Shown: positions 1-12,223, numbered from the stretch's first letter. The stretch: 64,000 nucleotides of DNA from Nitratireductor aquimarinus (GCF_017255295.1 NZ_JAFKDE010000002.1:1-64000), one strand, 5' to 3'. Notes: generated by a model from the sequence alone, not told the origin. Program-made: numbers and translations.

Positions 1-1
1 C

Positions 2-3000
2 TTCACGCAGACTGCAGCCTATCCGCATGCGCCGGGGACGGCGACGGATCAGGGCAGCGTGGCGGTGACGATCGAAGACAGCGACGGCTCGACGGCTGTT
101 GCGACGATCACGCTGAACATCGGCGACGATGTGCCCACGGCCTCGAATGATGCGAATGGCGCGAGCGAAGACGGTGGGTCTGTCAACGGCAATGTTCTGG
201 ACAATGACGATCTCGGGGCCGACCACGGAACGGTGGGCACGGACGGCCGTGTCGACGGCGTTGTTGCCGGGGCAGGCGGCGGTGTGACGACGGGTGGCAC
301 GAATCTGGGCGGCATTGCCGGGGCGTATGGCCAGCTTGTTCTGAACGCTGACGGCACCTACAGCTACACGCCGACGGCGGGGATGTCGGTGCCGGCGGGC
401 TCGACGGATGTGTTCACCTACACGGTGATCGACGCCGATGGCGACACGGCGACGGCGGAACTGACCATCACCTTCTCGGGTGACAATTTTCACGCCACTG
501 CGGGCAATGCGACGGCTCTTGTTGATGAAGATGATCTTGCGACGGGCAACAACGATGCTGCCGCTGGCGACGATGCGCCGTCGGCACAGCCAGGTGTCCT
601 ACCGCATAATTACGGCCCGGACGGGGCTGGCTCGATCAAGCTTGTATCGGGTTCCGAGACGGTCAATGGGGTATCGTACACCTACACGGTGAATGCGGAC
701 GGAACGGTTCTGACGGCCAATGACGGGACGCAGGACGTGTTCCGGGTGACGCTGACCGACGCAGAGGCTGGCACCTATACGGTCGAGCTTCTGGCGCGTG
801 TCGAGCACGACAATGCCAATGGCTCTCCTGGCTTTGAGGACAATCTGGACTTCACGCTGGGGTATGAGGTCTATGACGCCGACGATGCCACGGGAACGCC
901 CGGCACGCTGACGCTGACCATCGATGATGACATTCCGGTCGCGGTTGATCCTGAACAAGCCGTTCTCAGCAATTCCGCGGGCGCGCCGCAGGAGTTCGAT
1001 CTGGACGTCGATGGCATGGTCACCGACAATTACGGCGCCGATGGCGCAGGTACGGTGCGCTTTACCGTGACGGACGGGCAGGACAGCGGCCTCACTTCAG
1101 GCGGCCAGCCGGTCACCTACCACCTGTCTGCCGGCGGAACGGTTCTGACCGCCAAGGTCGGCGGGGCAGGGGGCACGACGGTCTTCACGGTCACGCTTGA
1201 TCCTGCAGACGGTACCTACACGGTGGATATGGATCGTCCGGTCGATGCCTTCACCCAGGTCGACTTCGATCCGGGCATCTATGATTTCGTCGGCGGCAAC
1301 GATCCGTGGGCCGGTTTCGTGCCCAATGGACAGGACGGGAATTCGCCTGGCGGCTCGCCGGTGGACGACAATTCCCGTGACCTGCTGTTGACGCCGATCG
1401 GCGCTAGCGGCTCCTCGATCAACGGCAATGCCGCTTCGGCGGGTGTCGGCGGCGGTTCCGGTGGCCAGAACATCGGTGCCGGTGAAGGCATCCGTCTGGA
1501 CTTTGTTCAGGATCTCACGGGCGACCCAGCCGGCTCGCCGGCGGATTATCAGGGCAATCCCGCCCAGCAGGATCATCTGTTCGATGGCCACTACACGGTG
1601 AATGGCGCCGCCGTTACCTTCGGAGATGGCTCGACAGACACCACCATCCAACTGAGCGCTTTCGATGACCCGGACGGCAACACCACGGTTGGAGACGGAA
1701 CCGGCGACGATATCACGAGCATCGTGATCGCCTATGACGGTGAAAACCAGGTCATCACCTATGATCCGCTGGACACTTACCCGACCACGGTCACGGTTGG
1801 CAGCCCGGGCGGTCTTGCCGACCGAAGCTACACCGTCGATTTCGTCATGGTGGGCGGCGCCCGCGTGGCGCAGGTCACGGGCGTGCTGGACACGCAGGTC
1901 ACAATCACCAGCTTCACGGCGGATGGCTATAACAGCCTCGAAGTGCTCTATATCTCGGGTGACGATTTCGCCATGACCGGGTTCGGCACCTCCGTGGTGA
2001 GCACGGATCCGGTGGACTTCACTCTGCCCATCGAGATCGTTGATGGAGATGGCGATACGGCTCCTGCCGAGATCGACCTCACGCTGCAGCCCGACGCAGC
2101 CCCCACGATCAGCGCGTTCACCGCCGAGGTCAACGAGGCCGGTCTTGCAGGCGGCTCTGAAGAGGGCACGGCAAGCACGGTGGATACGGGCGCGCTCAGC
2201 ATTGCGCTCGCATCGGGCGACACGCTGGACACGCTCGAGGTGAGCGACGCCAATGGCAACTGGGTCGATGTCACGGGCGGCGGCACGGTGCAGGGCAAGT
2301 TCGGCCTGCTGACGGTCACGGCGAATGGCAGTGGCGGTTACTCCAGCTCCTACCAGCTCAACCAGAACTCGCTCGACCACAATGTGCGGCCCGGCAAGGG
2401 CACGCCCGAAGGTGTGGCGGAACGTTTCAATGTTCGTGCAAAGGACAATGATGGCGACTATTCGGCCGTCGATACGCTGAAGGTCAATGTGCTCGACGAT
2501 GCACCGGAGGCCGTTGCTGACCATGCAAGCCTGACGCTCGGGACCGAAAACTTCAACATCGCTTTCGTTCTCGATTTCAGCGGCAGTGTCAGCAACAGCG
2601 AACTGGATGCGATGCTAGACGCGGTCAAGGCGGCCGGTCAGGCCTTCTTCGATGGAACCTCGGGCAATGTGCAGATCGAGCTGGTCGCCTTCTCATCCAG
2701 CGCCAGTGCTGCAGGGCCGTTCACCGACTATGCGTCCTTCGCAGCGCAGATCGATGACTGGAACCCGACGGAAGGCGGCTCCCGCCCCTATAATGGCGGC
2801 ACCGACTTCACGGCGGCCATTGAAGAAACCATGGATGCCTACACGCCCCTTTCGGATCACAACAATCAGGTCTTCTTCCTGAGCGATGGCAATCCGAACG
2901 AGCAGATTGGCGCTGGAGGACATTCGCTCTACGGCAGCACGCAGACGGCCTGGAACAACTTCGTCCAGAACAATGACGTGACCGTGCAGACGGTCGGCAT

Positions 3001-4825
3001 CGGCAACAACATCGATGTCGAACAGCTTCAGGATGTCGACGAGGCCGACGGCAGCGATGTGGTGGTGTCGGTTTCGAATTTCGATGGTCTGGTCACCGCA
3101 TTGCTCGATCTCACCAATCAGGTGGATGTCTCCGGCAATGTCCTGCTCGGCAACGACAATGCCGTGGGCGGTGGTGACGACGACATCCTCGGCGCAGACG
3201 ATGGTCGCATTCTCTCCATCACGGTGGATGGCGTCACTTACACCTATCAGGAAGGCCCGGATAAGATCTTCAACGATGGCGGCCAGCCGGCAATCAGCGG
3301 GTCGAGCCTTGTCGTGGACGGTTCGCTTGGCGGCGAACTCTCGTTCAACTTCGAGACCGGCGCGTGGAGTTATCAGGCCGATGGTGACACAACGCCCGGC
3401 ACCGAGAGCTTCGACTATGTTCTGGTCGACAATGACGGCGACACCAGCGGCGCGTCGCTGACAATCGACATCCTGCCGCCTCCGGGCGCAACGGATGACG
3501 TGGTGCTGACAAACATCACCGATTACTCGGCGATCGATATCCCGACGGCAGCGCTGCTGCACAATGACCCGGCTCCGGCTCCGACGAGCCCGCTCAGTGT
3601 CGACGGGGCGAGCAATCCGCAAAATGGCGGTGTAAGCCTGGCCGGCGATGTCACCTTCACGCCGTCCAGCACGCCGGTGGAGTTCGTTGATGAGGACTTC
3701 AGCAGCGGTGAAGGCTCATTCGTCTACCGCGATGCTTATTATCCGGGCACGGGTTCGGAAGCCCGTGGTTTCCAAACCTCGTCTGGACCTGCCGGTGGTG
3801 GTGCGCTGAAGATCGAGCTTGGCGATGGTGGTGGTGATGACCGTGAAAACATGAATGGTGCCTTCACGCGAACATTCAATCTGGCTTCCGCAGCGACCGT
3901 GACAATCACATTCGATTATTACGCGATGCTGACTGACGATACGGATGTCGGCGAAGATGTTCGCGTTCTGGCCGGCATTGATGGCGAGGCATTTGGCGCC
4001 GGCGGTGTCGTTGATGAACTTCTAGGCGATCCCAGCAACTCTGGCGGCGATGCCGTGACTGGCTGGAAAACCTTTACCACCACAATTGATCTGTCTGCCG
4101 GTGAGCACACTCTGGCGCTGGGCGGTCTGATGACGGAGAAAACGAGAAGCGGTGAATTCGCGGACGTTTACTTTGATAATGTCAGCGTTGAGTACACCCC
4201 GACTCCTTCCTTCTCCAGCGGCGGGTTCGATTACTCGGTCTCCGATGGCAGTGGCTTCACTGATGACGCCCATGTCAGCGTTACCGGCGTCTCGGGCAGC
4301 ACCATCACCGGAACGGATGCGGACGAAGTTCTCGTCGGCAATGACAGCGGTTCGACACTGCTCGGCATGGGCGGCGACGATTCACTCGTCGGTGGCGATG
4401 CAGCCGATCTTCTGGATGGCGGCGAAGGTGACGATCTCCTCATCGGCGGCGACGGCGCAGACGTGCTGATCGGCGGCGAAGGGCAGAACACCTACGATCT
4501 CACCGATACCGACGGCGCCATCGATACGGTGGTGCTCGATCCTTCCGCGCTCACCGGCATGAACCCGGACGAGATCATCGGCTTCAGCTCCGAGGACGTC
4601 GTGGACCTCACCGAACTGGTTTCGCTCTCGACCACGTCCGGTGAAAATGTCGGTGATTTCGTCCGGCTCAACCCCGGCGACGGTAAGGAACTGCAGGTGG
4701 ATGCGGACGGAACCGCCGGCGGCGACGACTGGGTGACAGTCGCCACCTTCGACGTGCCGCAGACCCCGGCTTCCATCAAGATCCTCTACGACGATGATGG
4801 CAGTGACACTTCGGGCACAGTCTGA
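2..4825 (+). CDS. Giant RTX/VCBS-type adhesin with vWA domain, T1SS substrate (5' end missing)
   Basis: Secreted repeat protein, cut by the window edge. The frame is open from base 2, so the GTG at 59 is only an internal codon. At least 1,600 residues are visible. They hold beta-sandwich repeats with VCBS/RTX-toxin character (GTYSYTP-type motifs near 350; two related units starting NYGPDGAG near 608 and NYGADGAG near 1027). A von Willebrand A domain lies at about 2550-3120 with a MIDAS-like set (DFSGS at 2573, GGTDF near 2795, LSDGN near 2879). Five glycine/aspartate nonapeptides of RTX type lie at about 4370-4500, followed by an acidic C-terminal target region typical of type I secretion substrates of the VCA0849 class. 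No cysteine was noticed, and the protein is very acidic and rich in Asp, Gly and Thr. Role inferred: calcium-folded surface adhesin or biofilm protein. Export genes are not in the window. Confidence 0.9.
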   Translation, partial: FTQTAAYPHAPGTATDQGSVAVTIEDSDGSTAVATITLNIGDDVPTASNDANGASEDGGSVNGNVLDNDDLGADHGTVGTDGRVDGVVAGAGGGVTTGGTNLGGIAGAYGQLVLNADGTYSYTPTAGMSVPAGSTDVFTYTVIDADGDTATAELTITFSGDNFHATAGNATALVDEDDLATGNNDAAAGDDAPSAQPGVLPHNYGPDGAGSIKLVSGSETVNGVSYTYTVNADGTVLTANDGTQDVFRVTLTDAEAGTYTVELLARVEHDNANGSPGFEDNLDFTLGYEVYDADDATGTPGTLTLTIDDDIPVAVDPEQAVLSNSAGAPQEFDLDVDGMVTDNYGADGAGTVRFTVTDGQDSGLTSGGQPVTYHLSAGGTVLTAKVGGAGGTTVFTVTLDPADGTYTVDMDRPVDAFTQVDFDPGIYDFVGGNDPWAGFVPNGQDGNSPGGSPVDDNSRDLLLTPIGASGSSINGNAASAGVGGGSGGQNIGAGEGIRLDFVQDLTGDPAGSPADYQGNPAQQDHLFDGHYTVNGAAVTFGDGSTDTTIQLSAFDDPDGNTTVGDGTGDDITSIVIAYDGENQVITYDPLDTYPTTVTVGSPGGLADRSYTVDFVMVGGARVAQVTGVLDTQVTITSFTADGYNSLEVLYISGDDFAMTGFGTSVVSTDPVDFTLPIEIVDGDGDTAPAEIDLTLQPDAAPTISAFTAEVNEAGLAGGSEEGTASTVDTGALSIALASGDTLDTLEVSDANGNWVDVTGGGTVQGKFGLLTVTANGSGGYSSSYQLNQNSLDHNVRPGKGTPEGVAERFNVRAKDNDGDYSAVDTLKVNVLDDAPEAVADHASLTLGTENFNIAFVLDFSGSVSNSELDAMLDAVKAAGQAFFDGTSGNVQIELVAFSSSASAAGPFTDYASFAAQIDDWNPTEGGSRPYNGGTDFTAAIEETMDAYTPLSDHNNQVFFLSDGNPNEQIGAGGHSLYGSTQTAWNNFVQNNDVTVQTVGIGNNIDVEQLQDVDEADGSDVVVSVSNFDGLVTALLDLTNQVDVSGNVLLGNDNAVGGGDDDILGADDGRILSITVDGVTYTYQEGPDKIFNDGGQPAISGSSLVVDGSLGGELSFNFETGAWSYQADGDTTPGTESFDYVLVDNDGDTSGASLTIDILPPPGATDDVVLTNITDYSAIDIPTAALLHNDPAPAPTSPLSVDGASNPQNGGVSLAGDVTFTPSSTPVEFVDEDFSSGEGSFVYRDAYYPGTGSEARGFQTSSGPAGGGALKIELGDGGGDDRENMNGAFTRTFNLASAATVTITFDYYAMLTDDTDVGEDVRVLAGIDGEAFGAGGVVDELLGDPSNSGGDAVTGWKTFTTTIDLSAGEHTLALGGLMTEKTRSGEFADVYFDNVSVEYTPTPSFSSGGFDYSVSDGSGFTDDAHVSVTGVSGSTITGTDADEVLVGNDSGSTLLGMGGDDSLVGGDAADLLDGGEGDDLLIGGDGADVLIGGEGQNTYDLTDTDGAIDTVVLDPSALTGMNPDEIIGFSSEDVVDLTELVSLSTTSGENVGDFVRLNPGDGKELQVDADGTAGGDDWVTVATFDVPQTPASIKILYDDDGSDTSGTV

Positions 4826-4839
4826 GTGAAATGACACGA

Positions 4840-4867
4840 CATGCGGCCGCCATTGCGCGGCCGCATG
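4840..4867 (+). terminator. Rho-independent-type hairpin after the adhesin
   Basis: Perfect 11-bp inverted repeat CATGCGGCCGC / GCGGCCGCATG with a 6-base loop, 15 bases after the adhesin stop. It is followed by TTTGATAAA, so the T tract is short. It separates the adhesin from the next gene. Confidence 0.65.
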
Positions 4868-4947
4868 TTTGATAAACCGCCGGGAACCGTGTAATTTCCC
4901 GGCCAGGGAACACAACACACCACAGGCGGCAACGCCACGGGGGACTT

Positions 4948-5304
4948 ATGAAGAAGCTTACTTTGGGGCTTGCTGTCGTTGTCGGGACCATTCTGGCCGG
5001 CGGGGCGCAATCTGCCGATCTCTCCACCGGCGATTATTGCCCGGTGGCCGGGAATGCCAAACTTCTCACCATCGAAAACAATGCCACCCTCACCAATGAG
5101 GTCGTCCGCCTCATGGATGAGGCCGTCGCCGTTGCCGACAGCCCGCAATGGATCAACTCGGGTCGCCCCGCCTTCGTCTGGGCCTCCGAGGCCAAGGTCG
5201 CCTGCGGCAAGGCCTATGGCTATCTCCAGTCCGCCTATCGGGATGAGGACTATCTGAACAAGTGCGAGTGTTTCCACTCGCGCATGGTTCGGTACATGTA
5301 TTGA
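4948..5304 (+). CDS. Small exported protein of unknown function
   Basis: 118 residues. The start ATG follows GGGGGAC. A clear Sec signal peptide (MKKLTLGLAVVVGTILAGGAQSA) gives a mature protein of about 95 residues with four cysteines (DYCPV, KVACGK, KCECF), which suggests one or two periplasmic disulfides. The family is not recognised. The WINSGRPAFVWASEAK and YGYLQSAYRDEDYL stretches look like a compact helical domain, and the C-terminus is basic-aromatic. It stands alone between the adhesin terminator and a lipoprotein gene, in the same direction as both. A periplasmic or outer-surface role is all that can be inferred. Confidence 0.75.
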   Translation: MKKLTLGLAVVVGTILAGGAQSADLSTGDYCPVAGNAKLLTIENNATLTNEVVRLMDEAVAVADSPQWINSGRPAFVWASEAKVACGKAYGYLQSAYRDEDYLNKCECFHSRMVRYMY

Positions 5305-5370
5305 TTTGCCGTAGATCCGGGTGCCTGGTGTCCCGATGAGAGTGTCTTCCGAGCCGTTGCTGCGCCCTGA

Positions 5371-5416
5371 AGCAATTTCAGGAAAAGTGGAAACCGGTTT
5401 TCCGTCCGGAATTGCT
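5371..5416. repeat. Rhizobial-type imperfect palindromic repeat
   Basis: The 46-bp element begins AGCAATTTCAGGAAAA and ends TTTTCCGTCCGGAATTGCT, with the centre GTGGAAACCGG, so it can fold on itself. From memory, elements of this form are scattered between genes in Rhizobiales genomes. The core AAAAGTGGAAACCG reappears as AAAAGCGGAAACCG at 12061. It lies just upstream of the lipoprotein gene and would fall inside the coding region if the earliest ATG at 5321 were used. Confidence 0.6.
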
Positions 5417-5443
5417 CAAAAGCGCTCTGGTGATCGCGCGTTT

Positions 5444-6565
5444 TTGCTCGCGCGTCTGACGCGGCCACTTGCGGTCTGCGCCATGCTGGCTCTCGCCGCC
5501 TGCCAGTCATCCGGCGTCGAAGACACGCTCAACGTCGAAGACAGCAAGGTTGCATCCTCCGCAGCCGGGCTCGAGACCATCGGCTCCGGGCCCGTGACAA
5601 TCGGCATGGTCACCGGGCTTGCAGGCACCGCGCGCGCCTCCGAACGCGATTACCGCGATGGCGCGAAGCTCGCCGCGCAGCAGCTTGGCGGAGATGCGGT
5701 CACGCTCGCCATCTACAACGCACAAGCCAATGCCTCAGGCACGAAAACCGCGGTTGATGCGCTCGTCGAACGCGGCGCGAAGATCATCATCGGCCCGGCG
5801 CAGGCCGGTCTTCTGAACGCCGTTCCATCGGGCGGCAATCCGCCTGTGGTGGCGTTCGTCACCAATGGCGCTCAGCGCAAGAACGGCGTCTTCGCCTTCC
5901 TGTCCGACGCGGTTGACAGCAGCATCGAGGCTGCGGCCTACGCCATTGGCGCGGGCCGCAAGAAGATCGTGATCGTTCACGCTGCGGATGCAGATCAAGC
6001 CAGTCTTGCGCGCCTGCGTTCCGGTATCTCTGCCAAAGGCGGCACGGTCATCGCAGACATTCCGGTCTCGGCAAACTCCACGAGCGAGCTTGCATCCAGA
6101 GCCGCGCAGCTTCAGGGGGCGCAGGCCATCGTTCTTGCCCCCGGCCTGCGTTCGCCGGCAGCCACGCTGGCGGGGCTTCGCGCCACCGGCGCATTGCCGG
6201 CCAGCGCGCTCATCCTCGCCACGCCCGACTTTCCGCCCGGTCCCGCAGGCGCAGGCGTTCTCATGTGCCGTGTCGACCAGCTGGCCGTCGGCGAGATTAC
6301 CGAGCGCTTCCGCACCGAATTCGGCAGGGCCATGTCGCGGGATGCGGCCTATGGTTTCGATGCCGCAGCCCTCGCCATCGGCATCGCCCGCGCCAGAGGG
6401 GCTGCCGGGCTGACAAGCGGCACGCTCACCTCGCGCTCCGGTTTCCGGGGCGTGCTTGGCTCGTTCCGCTTCTCGTCATCGGGCGCGGTCGAGCGCAACT
6501 GCTCCATCTACCGGGTGGAGGGCAATGCCTTCAAAATGCATGATCCTGCGCCCAACGGCTTCTGA
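5444..6565 (+). CDS. Periplasmic binding-protein-like lipoprotein (LpoA/LivJ-type fold)
   Basis: Type I periplasmic-binding fold protein like the 'penicillin-binding protein activator' and branched-chain amino acid receptor family. A lipoprotein signal ends in the lipobox LALAAC, so it should be anchored to a membrane. The mature part opens with GPVTIGMVTGLAGTA (strand beta-1 of the fold) and contains a second-lobe segment GRKKIVIVHAADADQ. The open frame extends back to an ATG at 5321, but that version carries a palindromic repeat (5371-5416) and about 40 residues with no signal-peptide character. A TTG at 5444 places the hydrophobic signal correctly and is preferred, although no strong Shine-Dalgarno is visible for any start. 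No permease genes are adjacent, which favours a cell-envelope role over transport. Confidence 0.8.
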   Translation: MLARLTRPLAVCAMLALAACQSSGVEDTLNVEDSKVASSAAGLETIGSGPVTIGMVTGLAGTARASERDYRDGAKLAAQQLGGDAVTLAIYNAQANASGTKTAVDALVERGAKIIIGPAQAGLLNAVPSGGNPPVVAFVTNGAQRKNGVFAFLSDAVDSSIEAAAYAIGAGRKKIVIVHAADADQASLARLRSGISAKGGTVIADIPVSANSTSELASRAAQLQGAQAIVLAPGLRSPAATLAGLRATGALPASALILATPDFPPGPAGAGVLMCRVDQLAVGEITERFRTEFGRAMSRDAAYGFDAAALAIGIARARGAAGLTSGTLTSRSGFRGVLGSFRFSSSGAVERNCSIYRVEGNAFKMHDPAPNGF

Positions 6566-7063
6566 TCTTGGCCTTTTCTTGCCCTATACCAAAGGGGTCT
6601 TGGCATTCGAGTAAAACGCCGCTTAAATGATTTCCGGGAGTGAACTGGAAAATGCATTCGGTCGCGTTGCGCGGCCACAATCGGGCGCGGGAGGCCTCGT
6701 TTGGCGAATTGCATTGCTGGCGCGGTTTCAGGGAAGATGGAGGAAAATCTCCCCTCTGGACCTGCCACAAATCAAGATGAGTGGGCGTTTCCCCGTTTCC
6801 ATGAAGCGGTGAGGGCAGCCGCTATGCGCATGCATGCCGCATCTTTGCTGTGCGCCCGGCACAGCCACAGAAGCGTTCAGCACATTTCATCCGGTTTTCC
6901 GGCGTCGTCCCGGCGCTTCATGCCGAAGCAGACCGCCGGACGCGCCAATGGCGCCAATGAATTGTCCTGCCATCTCATTGATCCATGTGAAGGAGCAGGA
7001 CGGATCGTAACCTAGGATTCCGGTCCGCAGGCGCGGGCGCGGCCCAAGGCAAGGGAGGAATAT
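6566..7063. other. 498-bp non-coding stretch upstream of coxS
   Basis: Two open frames here (6627-6812, 6701-7015) read as low-complexity Arg/Ala/His-rich sequence with no domain, signal or ribosome-binding site, so no gene is called. The segment should hold the promoter of the coxSLM-type operon; a good ribosome-binding site (AGGGAGGAA) sits just before the coxS ATG. No convincing terminator or operator was found. Confidence 0.5.
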
Positions 7064-7543
<480 letters not shown>

Positions 7544-7555
7544 GGGAGGATAGAC

Positions 7556-9919
<2,364 letters not shown>

Positions 9920-9930
9920 GGAGGCCTGCC

Positions 9931-10722
9931 ATGTATGACGTAACCTATCACCGCGCCACCAGTGTCGACGATGCCGTCGCCAGGCTTTCCGCAGCCTCCG
10001 AAGGGCAGCTTCTTGCCGGCGGGCAGACCCTGCTCCCCACCATGAAGCATCGGCTGGCGGCTCCTTCAGACCTGATCGACCTGCGCGGCATTGCCGATCT
10101 CGTGGGCGTCCGCGTGTCCGGTCGCAGCGTCACCATCGGCGCGATGACCACGCATGCGGCCGTCGCCGGGAATGCTGAGCTCGCAAAGGTCTGCCCGGCC
10201 ATCGTCAAGCTCGCCGGCGGCATCGGCGATCCTGCGGTGCGCCATCAGGGCACGATTGGCGGCTCCATCGCCAACAATGATCCTGCGGCGGACTATCCGG
10301 CAGGCCTCATGGCGCTTGGCGCGACGATCCACACCAACCGGCGCGAGATCGCTGCGGATGATTTCTTCACCGGGCTGTTCTCCACCGCGCTCGATGAGGG
10401 CGAGATCGTCACGGCGGTCAGCTTCGACGCGCCGGAAACCTGCGGCTACGCGAAATTCCCGAACCCGGCCTCGCGCTATGCGATGACGGGCGTCTTCGTC
10501 GCGAAAGGCGGTGACGGCGTGGTGCGTGTGGCGGTCACCGGTGCAGGGTCGGATGGCGTCTTCCGCCATGAGGGGCTCGAGCAGGCTCTTTCGAAAGACT
10601 GGTCTTCTGCCGCCGTGGATGGCGTGTCCGTCTCCGCCGATGGCCTCATGTCCGACATCCATTGCGATGCCGCCTATCGCGCCAATCTCATCAAGGCCAT
10701 GGCCAAACGCGCGCTCGCCTGA
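9931..10722 (+). CDS. coxM: Molybdenum hydroxylase (CODH-like) FAD-binding medium subunit
   Basis: 263 residues. The FAD-binding PCMH-type domain is shown by AGGQTLLPTMKHRL (residues about 31-44) and GTIGGSIANNDPAADYP (about 109-125), the two flavin-contact loops of the family, followed by the CO-dehydrogenase flavoprotein C-terminal domain. It accepts electrons from coxS and hands them to a membrane acceptor. The ATG at 9931 has GGGAGGCC ahead of it; the open frame extends upstream into coxL but that version has no ribosome-binding site. It closes the S-L-M operon and is followed by a strong terminator shared with the converging M20 hydrolase gene. Confidence 0.92.
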   Translation: MYDVTYHRATSVDDAVARLSAASEGQLLAGGQTLLPTMKHRLAAPSDLIDLRGIADLVGVRVSGRSVTIGAMTTHAAVAGNAELAKVCPAIVKLAGGIGDPAVRHQGTIGGSIANNDPAADYPAGLMALGATIHTNRREIAADDFFTGLFSTALDEGEIVTAVSFDAPETCGYAKFPNPASRYAMTGVFVAKGGDGVVRVAVTGAGSDGVFRHEGLEQALSKDWSSAAVDGVSVSADGLMSDIHCDAAYRANLIKAMAKRALA

Positions 10723-10740
10723 CCGGGTTCACGAGATGCA

Positions 10741-10773
10741 AAAAAGGCCGGGCGTCTCGCGCCCGGCCTTTTT
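10741..10773. terminator. Bidirectional Rho-independent terminator
   Basis: Perfect 14-bp stem AAAAAGGCCGGGCG / CGCCCGGCCTTTTT with a TCTCG loop, A-rich on one side and T-rich on the other. It sits between converging coxM and the M20 hydrolase and can stop transcription from both sides. Confidence 0.9.
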
Positions 10774-10808
10774 CTTTGCCTGCAGATGCCGGCAACGCCG
10801 GCAGCCGG

Positions 10809-11999
10809 TCAGTCCTTCATCAGGTCGATGGCCGCTGCCGCGATGGCCTTCACCGCTGTCGGAATGCAGGCCTCGTCCAGATCGAAATCGCTGCGATGAA
10901 GCATCGTGTTGCGGTCCTTCAGGCGCGAGCCGATGCGCAGATGCGCGCTTGGCACGCGGGTGGAAAACTCCGCGTAATCCTCGCTGCCCATGGACCCCTG
11001 CGGCAGCTCAACGATCCTGTCATCTCCCAGCATGCCACGCGCGCTTTCAAGCACGGGATGCAGAATGTCGGGATCGTTTACCACCGGCGGTACGCCCGTC
11101 AGGAAGGTCGGTTCGCAGGTCACCCGGTGTGTGAGCGCAATGCCCGCACATACCCGCTCGATGGCTGCTTTCACGGCTTCCCGCACGGCCGGGTTCTGGC
11201 TGCGCGTGGTGCCTTCCAGCGTCACGCTGTCGGGAATCTGGTTGCGCGCCGATCCACCCTTGATCGAGCCGATGGTCACCACGGCTGCTTCCAGCGGCGC
11301 GATCTCGCGGGCGACGATGGTCTGGAGGGAAGACACGAGATTGCCAGCCGCCACGATCGGGTCCACCGCCAGATGTGGATGCGCGCCATGGCCCGACTGA
11401 CCGGTGATCGTGATGTCGAACGGATCGGTGGAGGCGAACGCCGTCTTCGGATGATAGCCAATCGTGCCGCCATCAATCAGCGGCCAGTTGTGATAGCCAA
11501 GCATGATGTCCGGCTTGACCCATTCGAACAGGCCGTCTTCCAGCATGGCGCGCGCCCCGCCCAGTCCCTCTTCTGCGGGCTGGAAAATCATCAGCGCGCG
11601 GCCCGGCAGAACGTCGGAAAGACGCGCCAGAACCTGGCTCACGCCAAGCGCGATGGCGGTGTGGGCGTCATGGCCGCAGGCATGCATCTTGCCGGGATTG
11701 CGCGATTTATATTCCGGCGAGGCGGTCTCCTCGATGGGCAGGGCGTCCATATCGCCGCGTATGCCAATGGTCTTGCCATTGCCCTGGCCGATGGTCGCGG
11801 CAACGCCGGTCTTGCCGAAGCCCGAACGATGGGCAACATCCATCCGGGTCAGCTCCTGCATCACCAGAGCCGATGTTTCATATTCCTCGAAGCCCAGCTC
11901 CGGGTTGGCGTGGAGCTGCCGACGGATTTCGATCAGGCGCGGGGTAATCTCGGCGGTGATCTCGTCGATGCGCTCGCGCAGGTTCTGGGTGTCGCTCAT
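10809..11999 (-). CDS. M20-family amidohydrolase (hippurate hydrolase / IAA-amino acid hydrolase type)
   Basis: 396 residues, normal for the M20D amidohydrolases that cleave N-acyl amino acids. Metal-binding motifs are visible: ACGHDAHT (about residue 105), PAEEGLGGA (about 140) and the C-terminal SMGSEDYAEF. No signal peptide, so it is cytoplasmic. It is the last gene of the minus-strand TRAP operon, 224 bases after dctP, with two stable hairpins in between. Together with the creatininase-family gene in the same operon, this suggests that the transported compound carries an amide bond, opened in the cytoplasm. The exact substrate cannot be told from sequence. Confidence 0.9.
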   Translation of the reverse strand: MSDTQNLRERIDEITAEITPRLIEIRRQLHANPELGFEEYETSALVMQELTRMDVAHRSGFGKTGVAATIGQGNGKTIGIRGDMDALPIEETASPEYKSRNPGKMHACGHDAHTAIALGVSQVLARLSDVLPGRALMIFQPAEEGLGGARAMLEDGLFEWVKPDIMLGYHNWPLIDGGTIGYHPKTAFASTDPFDITITGQSGHGAHPHLAVDPIVAAGNLVSSLQTIVAREIAPLEAAVVTIGSIKGGSARNQIPDSVTLEGTTRSQNPAVREAVKAAIERVCAGIALTHRVTCEPTFLTGVPPVVNDPDILHPVLESARGMLGDDRIVELPQGSMGSEDYAEFSTRVPSAHLRIGSRLKDRNTMLHRSDFDLDEACIPTAVKAIAAAAIDLMKD

Positions 12000-12051
12000 G
12001 GCGTTGCTTGAATCCTGAAATTGAAAAAATGGGTGGCGCGGTCACAAGGGT

Positions 12052-12087
12052 ATCGGGCCGAAAAGCGGAAACCGTTTTCGGCCCGAT
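12052..12087. repeat. Rhizobial-type palindromic repeat (hairpin)
   Basis: Perfect 13-bp arms ATCGGGCCGAAAA / TTTTCGGCCCGAT around the loop GCGGAAACCG. It shares the AAAAGYGGAAACCG core with the element at 5371. It lies in the dctP to M20 intergenic gap and may lower expression of the downstream gene or protect dctP mRNA. Confidence 0.6.
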
Positions 12088-12152
12088 GCTCCATCAAAAG
12101 ACTTGCTCGTCCTTTGTGCGTTCCTATGGACGCAGGGAAGCAGGCAGACAGA

Positions 12153-12185
12153 CCGGTTCACCGTTTCCGGTAAACGATGAACCGG
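12153..12185. repeat. Second hairpin downstream of dctP
   Basis: 14-bp arms CCGGTTCACCGTTT / AAACGATGAACCGG with one G-U type mismatch and a CCGGT loop. In the minus-strand transcript it is the first structure after the dctP stop. Stem-loops after binding-protein genes often stabilise that segment so it is made in excess over the other operon products; this is inference. Confidence 0.5.
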
Positions 12186-12223
12186 CCAAAGCCGCACCAG
12201 ACAATGTATCTGCCGGGTTCGAA

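Noticed and set aside
1097-2524. 475-residue open frame on the minus strand inside the adhesin
   Set aside because: Arg/Val/Ala-rich antisense shadow of a strongly codon-biased gene, with no domain or ribosome-binding site.
4370-4500. Short tandem DNA repeat or CRISPR in the adhesin
   Set aside because: The periodicity is the protein-level RTX nonapeptide; bases vary and there are no spacers.
6627-7015. Two short plus-strand frames in the gap before coxS
   Set aside because: No ribosome-binding site, no family resemblance, odd composition; treated as non-coding.
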